A stretch of DNA of 10,261 nt from JAHECQ01 sp047638695 (GCA_047638695.1 JBLINY010000142.1:1-10261), one strand, 5' to 3'. Counted from the first letter of the stretch, positions 1 to 7,269 are shown. Program-made: numbers and translations. The notes: generated by a model not told the origin, from the letters alone.

Positions 1-546
1 GATGTGCTGTTCAGCAATGCGGGCACGCTGCGCCCCGGTTCGGTGGTGGAGCTGTCGGTAGAAGACTGGGACCACGTGATGGGCGTGAATGTGCGCTCGG
101 TATTTCTGGGTGGCAAGTACGCCGTGCCGGCGATGCTCGAGCGCGGCGGTGGTTCGATCATCAATACGGCATCGATCTCGGGCCTGCACGGCGATGGTGG
201 TGCCGTTGTTTATGCCGCGTCGAAGGCGGCGGTGATCAACCTGACAAGGGCCATGGCTACCGACCACTCGGCCGACGGCATCCGGGTCAACGCCATTTGT
301 CCCGGAACAATCGAGACCCCACCGGTGAAACGGATGATGTCGGACCCCGCCGTCCTGAAGGTCAACATCGATGCCCACAGCATCGGACGCCTAGGCCAGC
401 CCGAGGAGATCGCTAATGCTGCGCTTTGGTTGGCCTCTGACGAATCGTCGTTTGTCACTGGCGAGCACTTGGTGGTCGACGGCGGGCTCCGTTCGCGGTC
501 GCCGCTGGGTCGGTTGGCTGACCCTCGGCCAGCTCACAAACGATGA
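1..546 (+). CDS. SDR-family NAD(P)-dependent oxidoreductase, 5' end outside window
   Basis: This is the C-terminal 181 residues of a classical short-chain dehydrogenase/reductase. The frame is already open at base 1, so the Rossmann nucleotide-binding N-terminus lies outside the window. Visible motifs, numbered from base 1, are the S-N-A-G element at residues 5-8, catalytic Ser58 in an N-T-A-S-I-S-G context, and Tyr71 with Lys75 in Y-A-A-S-K. The Ser-Tyr spacing of 13 is typical. A P-G-T-I-E-T-P element follows the active site, and the usual V-D-G-G lies near the C-terminus. The family interconverts alcohols and ketones in the cytoplasm; the substrate cannot be read from the sequence. The stop overlaps the start of the CoA-transferase (ATGA), so the two are probably translationally coupled in one operon. 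A role in oxidising a hydroxylated alicyclic or acyl substrate is inference from the neighbours. Confidence 0.93.
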   Translation, partial: DVLFSNAGTLRPGSVVELSVEDWDHVMGVNVRSVFLGGKYAVPAMLERGGGSIINTASISGLHGDGGAVVYAASKAAVINLTRAMATDHSADGIRVNAICPGTIETPPVKRMMSDPAVLKVNIDAHSIGRLGQPEEIANAALWLASDESSFVTGEHLVVDGGLRSRSPLGRLADPRPAHKR

Positions 547-2909
547 CCGACCTCGCGGGCTCCGTTGGTTCAGGTCCACTAGCCGGCTTGCGTGTTGTTG
601 ATCTCACGGGCGACATCGGTCGGTTCGGATCGAAACTTCTCACCGAGTTCGGGGCCGCCGTGGTTCGCTCTGTCGGCGGCTCCGAACACGGCGCCGACAT
701 GCTCGACGCAGCAGCCGACGCTCAGGGCGGTGTCCTCGACTGGTGGTTCGACGGCGGGAAACACAGCGCCGACCTTGATCTCGACTCGGAGGCGGGCCGG
801 CAAAACTATCGCCAGCTAGCGCAGCGAGCTGACGTGGTGATCGAGAGCGAACGGCCCGGTCGCCTGACCGCGCTGGGTCTCGATCACGCCGATCTGGTTT
901 CGGTCAACCCCAGCCTCACGCAGGTCTCGCTGACGCCCTATGGCCGCACCGGTCCATGGGCCCAGTGGGAAAGCTCCGATCTTGTTGCGGCTGCACTCGG
1001 CGGGGTGATGGCGGTTACCGGGCTGCCCGACCAGCCTCTCAACTCCTATGGCGGCCAGAACCACAACTTCGGTGGCTTTGCCGCCGCCATCACGGCTCTG
1101 GCCGGCGTGCGGTCGGCCCGGCGCACGGGACAGGGCCAGCTGATCGATCTGTCGCTGCACGAAGTCGTCACCGGCAGCATCGAGAACCTCTTCTTCCAAT
1201 ATTTCTACGACGATCATCTTCCGTTGCCGAAGGAAGCCAAACGACAGGGGTCGCTCCATTGGCTCGGTGCATATGAAGTTGTGCCTGCTGCATCGGGCTA
1301 CGTGATGATCACGCCGACGCCTCAGGCCGAGCAGTTGATCGACTGGATGGTCGAGGTCGGCATCGAGTCGGCAGCGCCGTTCGTCGGGATGCCGGTGGAA
1401 CAGCTGCTCGGTGATATGCCCCGGCTGATGGCGTCGGTCAAGGAGCTGCTATTGACCGGTGACGCTGGCCCTATGTTCACCGAAGCTCAGCACCGGCACA
1501 TCGCCTTTGGCGAGGTACAGACCGTGGCCCAGGCAGCCGAGAATCCGCAGTATCTGCATCGCGGGCTCTACGACGAAGTTGCCATCGCGGGGGGCACAGA
1601 TGTGAAGCTCCCGTCGCGGCTGGTGCGGTTCGGCGGCACGCCGGTTGGGCCACCAGCACCGCCGAAGCCGACGGCCGAATCGGTCGCCGAAATCTTGGCC
1701 GACTGGCCGGTGCGGGATCCCCCGGCCCCAACGAGCACGGTTGGCTCGAAGCCACTCGAGGGCGTGCGAGTCCTGGATCTCAGTTGGGTTCTCGCTGGGC
1801 CGTTCGCAACTCGGATCCTGGGTGACCTCGGTGCCGATGTGATCAAGGTTCAGCACGAGGCGCGCTCGACCCTTGTCAACCAGCCTGACTATCCCTACTA
1901 CGCGGTGTGGAACCGCTCGAAGCGGTCGGCGGCCATTGATCTGAAGCATCCCGAGGCACTTGAAGTTGTTCGGAAGCTGGTCGAGCAGGCCGACGTTCTG
2001 GTTGAGAACTACAGCTCGGGGGTCCTCGACCGACTCGGCCTCGGATTCGAGACGGTTCGCCAGTGGAACCCGAAGTTGGTTTATGTCTCGATGTCTGGTC
2101 CGGGACACACCGGACCGTGGAAAGACGTGATCAGCTACGCCCCCACCATTCACGCGTTGTGCGGCCTCACGCATCTCACCAACCCGGTCGGACGCGGTGA
2201 CGTCGGCTGCGGTTTTTCCCTGAACGATCACGCCGCTGGTTTCGCGTCGGCCCTGTCGACGTTGGCCGCGCTCGAGGCCGTCGAGCGCACCGGTGAGGGG
2301 CAGCTGATCGACATGGCCCAACTCGAGATCGGCACCTACATCTTGGGTCCAGCCATGCTCGACTTCTTCACCAACGGCCGAGAGGCACAGCCCAACGGCA
2401 ACGTTGATGGCCTGGCGGACCGGGTTCCGAACGAGGTGTATGCCTCGCTCGATGGTTTCGTTGCCGTGACGGCCAACAACGACGAGATGTGGGCCCGGTT
2501 GGCCCCGCTCGTTGAAGCCGATCCTTCGCTCACTGCTGTAAGCCGCCGGGACCAACGCGACGCGATCAACGATGCGGTAGCCAGTTGGGTCGCCGCTCGG
2601 TCATCGGTCGACGCGATGACCATGCTCCAGGGTGCCGGCGTTGCCGCTGGGCAGGTCCAAAATGCAGCTGAGCTCTTCCACCGCGATCCGCAGCACCAGG
2701 CCCGCGCCTTCTGGGAAACAGGCAGCCACGACATCTATGGAGAGCGGCCCCATGATCGGTTTCCAGCCCTCTTCAGCGACAGCGTTCTCGAGCCCTACCT
2801 ATTGGCTCCGGCCTTTCTGGGCGAAGCGAATTTCGAGGTCTGGACCGAGGTCGCTGGCATCGAGGCCGAAGCGGTGGCTGAGGGCATCGGCACCGGATTG
2901 TTCACCTGA
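543..2909 (+). CDS. Tandem two-domain CaiB/BaiF (family III) CoA-transferase
   Basis: The 788-residue protein is about twice the usual ~400 and holds two family III CoA-transferase domains in tandem. Domain 1 (about 12-385) opens with P-L-A-G-L-R-V-V-D-L and domain 2 (about 403-770) with P-L-E-G-V-R-V-L-D-L. A Pro-rich linker joins them, and each has a T-G-x-G-Q-L-I-D element. Family members move CoA between carboxylic acids through an aspartyl-CoA thioester. The catalytic Asp lies in a D-x-x-x-G motif (Asp169 in formyl-CoA transferase and CaiB). Domain 2 keeps it as Asp562 (D-H-A-A-G). Domain 1 has His174 there (H-N-F-G-G), so only the C-terminal half looks catalytically equipped. The start is the ATG overlapping the SDR stop, with no clear Shine-Dalgarno, which suggests coupling. 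It likely activates an acid intermediate of a catabolic pathway; the substrate is unknown. DddD (DMSP CoA-transferase/lyase) shares the two-domain plan, but nothing here specifically indicates DMSP. Confidence 0.93.
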   Translation: MTDLAGSVGSGPLAGLRVVDLTGDIGRFGSKLLTEFGAAVVRSVGGSEHGADMLDAAADAQGGVLDWWFDGGKHSADLDLDSEAGRQNYRQLAQRADVVIESERPGRLTALGLDHADLVSVNPSLTQVSLTPYGRTGPWAQWESSDLVAAALGGVMAVTGLPDQPLNSYGGQNHNFGGFAAAITALAGVRSARRTGQGQLIDLSLHEVVTGSIENLFFQYFYDDHLPLPKEAKRQGSLHWLGAYEVVPAASGYVMITPTPQAEQLIDWMVEVGIESAAPFVGMPVEQLLGDMPRLMASVKELLLTGDAGPMFTEAQHRHIAFGEVQTVAQAAENPQYLHRGLYDEVAIAGGTDVKLPSRLVRFGGTPVGPPAPPKPTAESVAEILADWPVRDPPAPTSTVGSKPLEGVRVLDLSWVLAGPFATRILGDLGADVIKVQHEARSTLVNQPDYPYYAVWNRSKRSAAIDLKHPEALEVVRKLVEQADVLVENYSSGVLDRLGLGFETVRQWNPKLVYVSMSGPGHTGPWKDVISYAPTIHALCGLTHLTNPVGRGDVGCGFSLNDHAAGFASALSTLAALEAVERTGEGQLIDMAQLEIGTYILGPAMLDFFTNGREAQPNGNVDGLADRVPNEVYASLDGFVAVTANNDEMWARLAPLVEADPSLTAVSRRDQRDAINDAVASWVAARSSVDAMTMLQGAGVAAGQVQNAAELFHRDPQHQARAFWETGSHDIYGERPHDRFPALFSDSVLEPYLLAPAFLGEANFEVWTEVAGIEAEAVAEGIGTGLFT

Positions 2910-2955
2910 TTATTCACTTCGCCTAACGGTCCAGCTAGTTGGCAAAAGCAGAAAT

Positions 2956-2995
2956 GGCACCGTTCGACCGCGCACAGAACGAGGTCAACGGTGCC
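2956..2995 (-). terminator. Stem-loop between convergent genes, likely terminator of the BVMO gene
   Basis: Arm GGCACCGTT (2956-2964), a bulged C, then GACC (2966-2969) pairs with GGTC (2983-2986) and AACGGTGCC (2987-2995). This gives 13 base pairs with one bulge around a 13-nt loop. It sits between two convergent stop codons. On the minus strand the stem is followed by a T-rich stretch (ATTTCTGCTTTTG), as expected for intrinsic termination of the BVMO transcript. On the plus strand there is no T-run, so termination of the CoA-transferase transcript here is less certain. Confidence 0.7.
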
Positions 2996-3013
2996 AGAAC
3001 AGATTCGATTGCC

Positions 3014-4657
3014 CTAGGCCAGCACGAATCCTTCGTAGCCCTTTGCCGCGATCTCATCGCACCTCTCGCGATAGGGACCGCAGCCGCCGACGTACGGGAG
3101 GAATACCCGGGTCTTCCCGGGAACGTTCGCTCCCATGTACCACGAGTCGGCCATTGGATAGAGGGTGCCGTCGCCCGTTTCGGCAACATGCTTCACCCAC
3201 TCGTCCTGAGCTTCTGGTGATGGGTCGATAGTTGCCTTGTCGTTGTCGCGCATATGACCGATCAGATCGGCAACCCACTCGACGTGCTGTTCGATCGACA
3301 CCATCATGTTCGACAGAACCGACGGGCTGCCAGGTCCGGTGATGACGTAGAAGTTCGGGAAGCCGGATACACCGACGCCGAGATAGTTGGCAGGGCCGTT
3401 TTTCCATTCGGCGGCCAGTTCTTTGCCTCCGACTCCCTTGACGTCTACTCGAGTCACGGCGCCGGTCATGGCATCGAACCCGGTGGCGTAGACCAGGGCA
3501 TCGAACTCGAAATGTTCATCCGTGGTGCTGACGCCGGTCTCGTCCATTGAAACCAAACCGGTCTTGTTCAGATCGATCAGCCGCACATGGTCTTTGTTGA
3601 AGGTCTCGTAGTAGCCGGTGTCGAGACATGGCCGCTTCGTCCCGAACGGGAAATCGCCGGGCACGAGTAGCTCGGCCATCGCCGGATCCTTGACGATGGC
3701 GCGGACCTTGTCCCGAACGAACTCAGCTGCAGTGTCGTTGGCTTCCTTGTTGACGAGCAGGTCGGCGTAGGCACCGAGCACACCGACGAGTGAGCCTGAG
3801 TCCCAGCCCTCCTGGTAGACGGCGTCGCGCTCGGCCTTGTCGACATCGAGAGCACTGACTTCGGTGACCTCCATCGGAACGCCGAAGAAGGACTCTTTCG
3901 CGGCCTGGCGATAGGGGCGATAGTCGCTCTTCAGCTCGGTGATGAACTCGGTATCGGTCGGCTTGTTTCCGGCCGGAAGGCTGAAGTTCGGTGTTCGTTG
4001 GAAGACCGTGAGGCTGGCGGCCTCGTTGGCAATGAGGGGGATCGACTGAATAGCCGATGATCCGGTGCCAATGATTCCGACTCGCTTGCCGGTGAAGTCG
4101 ACGCCTTCGTGGGGCCAGCTGCTGGTCATGTAGGTCTCGCCCTTGAAGGTCTCATGACCTGGCAAGTCGGGCTGCTTTGCCGCTGAGAGGGTTCCGGTGG
4201 CCATCACGACGTGCTGGGCCGAAACGACATCGCCCTTGCTGGTCCGGACGATCCAACGCTTGGCATCCTCGTCGAAGGCTGCCCCCTCGATGCGACTTTC
4301 GAACTGCATGTCGGGCCACAGCTCGTACCGGTCGGCGACGTGGTTGGCGTACTTCAGGATTTCGGGCTGGGTGGCGTACTTCTCACTCCAGGTCCACTCC
4401 TGCTCCAACTCCTGATCGAAAGAAAAGGAGTAGTCGTGGCTCATGACGTCGCAACGTGCGCCGGGATAGCGGTTCCAGTACCAGGTACCGCCCACGCCCT
4501 TAGCCGCGTCGTAAACCCGAGCCGTGATGCCCAGGCCCCGCATCTTGTGCAGCATGTACATGCCGGCGAATCCTGCGCCGACGATGACGACATCAATGCT
4601 GTCCGTTACTTCGCCGTTACTGCTTGTGCTCTTTGTGCTGTTTGTGCTGCTTGCCAC
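3014..4657 (-). CDS. Baeyer-Villiger-type flavin monooxygenase (cyclohexanone/phenylacetone monooxygenase family)
   Basis: The 547-residue protein is the normal length for a type I Baeyer-Villiger monooxygenase, which uses FAD, NADPH and O2 to turn a ketone into an ester or lactone. The FAD Rossmann motif is at 27-32 (G-A-G-F-A-G). The second BVMO fingerprint at 56-70 is intact (G-G-T-W...Y-P-G-x-x-x-D). The NADPH Rossmann motif is at 197-202 (G-T-G-S-S-A). The catalytic Arg of the F-G-T-K-R element is present as Arg342. The main fingerprint F-x-G-x-x-x-H-x-x-x-W-P at 171-182 has Met177 where His is expected, so activity may be altered. The start is GTG at 4657, with AAAGGGGA six bases upstream. 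The gene lies downstream of a hydrolase remnant, a common BVMO partner. It may belong to catabolism of a cyclic ketone, terpenoid or steroid, or it may be a BVMO-like oxidase with other chemistry. Confidence 0.92.
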   Translation of the reverse strand: MASSTNSTKSTSSNGEVTDSIDVVIVGAGFAGMYMLHKMRGLGITARVYDAAKGVGGTWYWNRYPGARCDVMSHDYSFSFDQELEQEWTWSEKYATQPEILKYANHVADRYELWPDMQFESRIEGAAFDEDAKRWIVRTSKGDVVSAQHVVMATGTLSAAKQPDLPGHETFKGETYMTSSWPHEGVDFTGKRVGIIGTGSSAIQSIPLIANEAASLTVFQRTPNFSLPAGNKPTDTEFITELKSDYRPYRQAAKESFFGVPMEVTEVSALDVDKAERDAVYQEGWDSGSLVGVLGAYADLLVNKEANDTAAEFVRDKVRAIVKDPAMAELLVPGDFPFGTKRPCLDTGYYETFNKDHVRLIDLNKTGLVSMDETGVSTTDEHFEFDALVYATGFDAMTGAVTRVDVKGVGGKELAAEWKNGPANYLGVGVSGFPNFYVITGPGSPSVLSNMMVSIEQHVEWVADLIGHMRDNDKATIDPSPEAQDEWVKHVAETGDGTLYPMADSWYMGANVPGKTRVFLPYVGGCGPYRERCDEIAAKGYEGFVLA

Positions 4658-4663
4658 TGGTGG

Positions 4664-4671
4664 TCCCCTTT
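4664..4671 (-). promoter_or_regulatory. Ribosome binding site of the BVMO gene
   Basis: The minus strand reads AAAGGGGA six bases before the GTG at 4657. It supports that GTG as the start: the next in-frame Met is residue 33, already inside the FAD-binding Rossmann fold. Confidence 0.6.
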
Positions 4672-4717
4672 ATCGGTTTCTGTTCAGTTCTTGTCTGGCT
4701 TGTTGGAAGGGTTGTGC

Positions 4718-4894
4718 TCAGGAAGTCCCGAACGCTGCCTTCAGATCGATGGCCGCCAGATCGACGGCCTTTCCTGCGGCCTCGAATACCAACAACATGG
4801 TGAAGAAGGCGTGGATCTGGCCGTCGAATCTAGTCTGATTGACTGCAACCCCGGCTTTGGAGAGCTTGGCCGCGTAGGCCTCGCCCTCGTCTCG
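4718..4894 (-). pseudogene. Truncated alpha/beta hydrolase (fold-3 / HSL-type esterase) C-terminal remnant
   Basis: The open minus-strand frame ending at the TGA at 4718 resembles the last ~58 residues of an alpha/beta hydrolase of the hormone-sensitive-lipase type. It reads R-D-E-G-E-A-Y-A-A-K-L, then G-V-A-V, then R-F-D-G-Q-I-H-A-F-F-T-M. The catalytic His is the codon at 4811-4813. Families of this kind usually have D-P-L directly before R-D-E-G, including the catalytic Asp. Here that is replaced by unrelated sequence, and at 4895 the DNA becomes plus-strand permease-like. The N-terminal ~250 residues, including the nucleophile Ser and catalytic Asp, are therefore gone. The frame stays open further upstream to 5002, but that part only mirrors permease DNA. 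The remnant lies 60 bases upstream of the BVMO gene in the same orientation. The intact enzyme would plausibly have hydrolysed the BVMO's ester product (inference). Confidence 0.72.
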
Positions 4895-4895
4895 G

Positions 4896-6494
4896 TGAAT
4901 CCCCGGGTACTCGCGGTGGTTCTTCCGCTCACTGCGGTGCTGATTCTGGCCCTGCCTGCCAAGTGGCAAGGACGGCTTCGTTGTGACCTTCGCCATGGCC
5001 ATCGTGCTGCTGTCGGTGGTGGTTGTGACCGGCTACGCCGGTCAGCTGTCGTTAGCGCAGTTTGCGCTTGCCGGTTTCGGAGCCCTGGTCGCTGGACGGC
5101 TGGAATTTCAACGCAATTGTTCATCCCGGGCGATACGCCATTGTCTGCCTGAGTTTCTTCACCGTCATCGGGCTGATGGTGGCGAGTGTCCGCCGGGGGC
5201 GGTCAGGTCGACGTCTGTTGGCGGTTCGAACCAACGAGCGGGCTGCTGCTGCTCTGGGCATCAGTGTGATTGAGGCCAAAGTGTACGCCTTTGCCCTTTC
5301 CGCCGGCATCGCCGCCATTGGCGGCACCCTCCTGGCTTTCAGGAAGGACGTCATCATCTACAAATCGGAGTTCCTCAGCTTCAACTCGATCGTCGTAGCC
5401 GCTGGTCATTCATCGGTGGTATCGGCTATCTGTTCGGTCCGATCACGGGCGCCACGCTGGCGTCGGGCGCACTCGGGACACAGATCTCCAACGCCATCTT
5501 CTCCGGCATCTCCAAATGGATTCAGCTCATTGGCGGTGTCCTCCTCGTTCTCTTCGTTCTGCTGAATCAGGACGGACTTGCCAAGGAGCAGATCGCTCAG
5601 CTGAAGTTCGTTGGCGACAAGCTCCGCAAGTTCATTCCCAAGCTGCCAAAGGCGAAGGCCGAAACCTTTTCCCTTCCTCCCGAGACACCTCCCGCCGGGC
5701 GAGAGAAGACGAACCCGAGGACGCTCGAAATTCGGGACCTGACCCTGCGGTACGGCGGCGTCACCGCGGTGAATGAACTTTTCCTCACGTTGGAACCAGG
5801 GCGGATCGTTGGACTGATCGGGCCGAATGGAGCCGGCAAGACCTCGGCGATTGATGCCATCACCGGATTTACCAGAATGGCGAAAGGGACGGTGCACCTC
5901 GATGGCGTAGACCTCTCGAGTAGCTCGGTGATCAAGAGGTCACGAGCCGGCTTGAGCCGCTCGTTCCAGACGCTCGAACTGTTCGAGGACGCCACGGTGC
6001 TCGACAACCTTCGAGCGGCCTCTGACCCCAGAGACCGATGGTCGTATCTCACCGATCTGGTCGATCCGAAAGCGCCGCCGCTGCCCGCACCCGTGGTTGA
6101 CGCAATTCCTGAGTTCAGGCTGGAGGATGACCTTCTTCGCAACGTTCAAGACCTTCCCTATGGCCAACGCCGTCTGCTCGCCATCGCACGGGCCGTCGCC
6201 ACCCAACCAGGTGTGCTGCTACTCGACGAACCAGCCGCGGGCCTTGGCGATCACGAGACGGCCGAGCTGGCAACGTTGGTGCGACGACTGGCCGACGATT
6301 GGGGTATCGCGGTGCTGTCGGTCGAACACGACATGAACTTTGTGATGAGCACGTGCGACCACATCGTGGTGCTCGACTTCGGCCGAAAGATCAGCGAAGG
6401 TTCTCCTGAAGAGGTTTGAAACGATCCGCTGGTCGTCGCCGCCTACCTGGGCGAGCCCGAAGAGCTGACCGCTGCCAACGGAGCGGGATCATGA
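4896..6494 (+). pseudogene. Degraded LivM-LivG fusion (branched-chain-type ABC permease/ATP-binding protein)
   Basis: Pieces of one protein lie in order across three frames and match the actinobacterial permease-ATPase fusion of the LIV (HAAT) ABC family. (a) 4896-4960, frame 2: a membrane helix beginning N-P-R-V-L-A. (b) about 4965-5097, frame 3: the LivM core G-Y-A-G-Q-L-S-L-A-Q-F-A-L-A-G. (c) about 5098-5400, frame 1: H-P-G-R-Y-A-I-V-C-L through R-T-N-E-R-A-A-A-A-L-G to the next helix. (d) about 5403-6416, frame 3: I-G-G-I-G-Y-L-F-G-P, the permease end, a linker and a LivG ATPase. Between b and c roughly 70-100 residues normal for LivM are absent. An in-frame TGA at 6417-6419 interrupts the tail, which continues as N-D-P-L-V-V-A-A-Y-L-G-E to the stop at 6492-6494, overlapping the livF ATG. 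No start codon remains, and the 5' end abuts the hydrolase remnant. A working transporter from this gene is very unlikely. Confidence 0.82.
5769..6419 (+). CDS. Surviving open frame of the LivG-type ATPase domain (part of the degraded fusion gene)
   Basis: This is the longest translatable piece left in the degraded LivM-LivG fusion: 216 residues from a GTG to the in-frame TGA. All ATPase motifs are present: Walker A G-P-N-G-A-G-K-T (5820-5843), a Q-loop before L-E-L-F-E-D, signature L-P-Y-G-Q (6153-6167, a form seen in LivG proteins), Walker B V-L-L-L-D-E (6213-6230) and the H-loop His (6327-6329). The GTG is a poor start. It falls inside the domain's first strands (E-I-R-D-L-T-L-R-Y-G-G lies upstream), and no convincing Shine-Dalgarno precedes it. 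The frame is open back to 5274 without another ATG or GTG. The C-terminal LIV tail is cut off by the TGA. It would load ATP-dependent import if paired with permeases, but none is intact here. I regard it as a relic rather than an independent gene. Confidence 0.35.
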   Translation: MNELFLTLEPGRIVGLIGPNGAGKTSAIDAITGFTRMAKGTVHLDGVDLSSSSVIKRSRAGLSRSFQTLELFEDATVLDNLRAASDPRDRWSYLTDLVDPKAPPLPAPVVDAIPEFRLEDDLLRNVQDLPYGQRRLLAIARAVATQPGVLLLDEPAAGLGDHETAELATLVRRLADDWGIAVLSVEHDMNFVMSTCDHIVVLDFGRKISEGSPEEV

Positions 6495-7240
6495 GCGATG
6501 CCACGAACAACGTGACCGACAACGCCGAGGTCTCGGCCTCCGGCACTCCGGCCATAGAGGCCAGGGGAATCTCTGCCGGCTACGGTCCTCAGCCTGTTAT
6601 CCACGACGTCAATCTTGTCGTGCACCCCGGTGAGGTCGTCGCGCTCCTCGGGGCCAACGGCGCAGGGAAGACGACCACGTTGTTGACGCTGGCGGGCGAG
6701 CTGCCCGGGCTCGGTGGCGAAGTGCTCATCGACGGTGTGGCGACCAAAGCGCCGCTGCATGTCAGGGCCAGAAACGGTCTGACGTTCGTTACCGAAGAAA
6801 AGTCGGTATTCATGGGGATGTCGACCCGAGACAACCTGCGGGTTGGGGGCGTCGATGTCGATGCCGCCCTCGAGCTGTTTCCCGAGCTCGGGGCTCGCAT
6901 CAATGTGCGGGGCGGCATGTTGTCCGGTGGCGAACAACAAATGCTGACTCTGGCCCGTGCTCTCAGTCGCAAGCCTCGGGTTCTCCTGGCCGACGAGCTC
7001 TCGATGGGGCTGGCTCCTCTCATCGTCCAGCGTCTGTTGGCGGCCGTTCAGAGAGCGGCGAAGGAGCAGGGCACGGCCGTGCTCCTGGTCGAGCAGCATG
7101 TTCGTCAGGCGCTCCGCTACGCCGACCGGGCCTATGTGATGCGACGAGGTCGCTTGGACATCGAAGGAACGGCCGCTGATCTGGCCGGCCGCATCGATGA
7201 GATCGAGAGCAGCTACCTGGCCTCGACACCGGAGACGTAG
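6491..7240 (+). CDS. livF: LivF-type ABC transporter ATP-binding protein
   Basis: This intact 249-residue ATPase belongs to the LIV (branched-chain amino acid / HAAT) ABC family. It carries Walker A G-A-N-G-A-G-K-T (54-61), signature L-S-G-G-E (144-148), Walker B with D168-E169 in V-L-L-A-D-E-L, and His203 in V-E-Q-H-V. The M-G-L-A-P after Walker B is LivF-like. The ATG at 6491 is chosen because GGAGCGGGA (6480-6488) sits just upstream and because the ATG overlaps the ancestral livG stop as ATGA. An in-frame GTG/ATG further upstream would begin inside the livG tail. LivF pairs with LivG on the cytoplasmic face and drives import through LivH/LivM. Here LivM-LivG is broken and LivH is not in the window, so this ATPase looks orphaned unless it serves another complex. 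In this family the cargo is often a carboxylate or an amide rather than an amino acid, so it cannot be named. Confidence 0.9.
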   Translation: MSDATNNVTDNAEVSASGTPAIEARGISAGYGPQPVIHDVNLVVHPGEVVALLGANGAGKTTTLLTLAGELPGLGGEVLIDGVATKAPLHVRARNGLTFVTEEKSVFMGMSTRDNLRVGGVDVDAALELFPELGARINVRGGMLSGGEQQMLTLARALSRKPRVLLADELSMGLAPLIVQRLLAAVQRAAKEQGTAVLLVEQHVRQALRYADRAYVMRRGRLDIEGTAADLAGRIDEIESSYLASTPET

Positions 7241-7252
7241 AACGAGTTACTC

Positions 7253-7269
7253 GCCGCCCCTTGGGCGGC
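7253..7269 (+). terminator. GC-rich hairpin just after livF
   Basis: GCCGCCC (7253-7259), a 3-base loop CTT and GGGCGGC (7263-7269) form a perfect 7-bp stem 12 bases past the livF stop. No T-run follows, so it is either a U-less hairpin terminator of the kind proposed for actinobacteria or an mRNA-stabilising structure. Confidence 0.45.

Noticed and set aside
4658..4720. New promoter for the BVMO gene in the 60 bases upstream
   Set aside because: Apart from the Shine-Dalgarno I could not find a matched -35/-10 pair; AT-rich GATAAA alone is not enough.
4211..5152. A long plus-strand open frame of 313 codons spanning the BVMO start and the hydrolase remnant
   Set aside because: Its first two thirds are antisense to the BVMO and hydrolase codons. 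Only the last stretch (about 4896-4960) has meaning, as the 5' piece of the degraded permease.
6417..6419. TGA read as selenocysteine or through a variant genetic code
   Set aside because: TGA ends several intact genes here (SDR, CoA-transferase, phosphoesterase, LLM). The position is not catalytic, and the gene has other lesions, so a nonsense mutation is simpler.
6416..6490. Earlier start for livF
   Set aside because: These bases in the livG frame encode the conserved LivG tail, whereas the livF frame here is Arg-rich noise. The Shine-Dalgarno and ATGA overlap favour 6491.
4700..6500. Transposon or phage as cause of the central disruption
   Set aside because: No transposase, inverted repeats or target-site duplications flank the lesions; they look like deletions and small indels.
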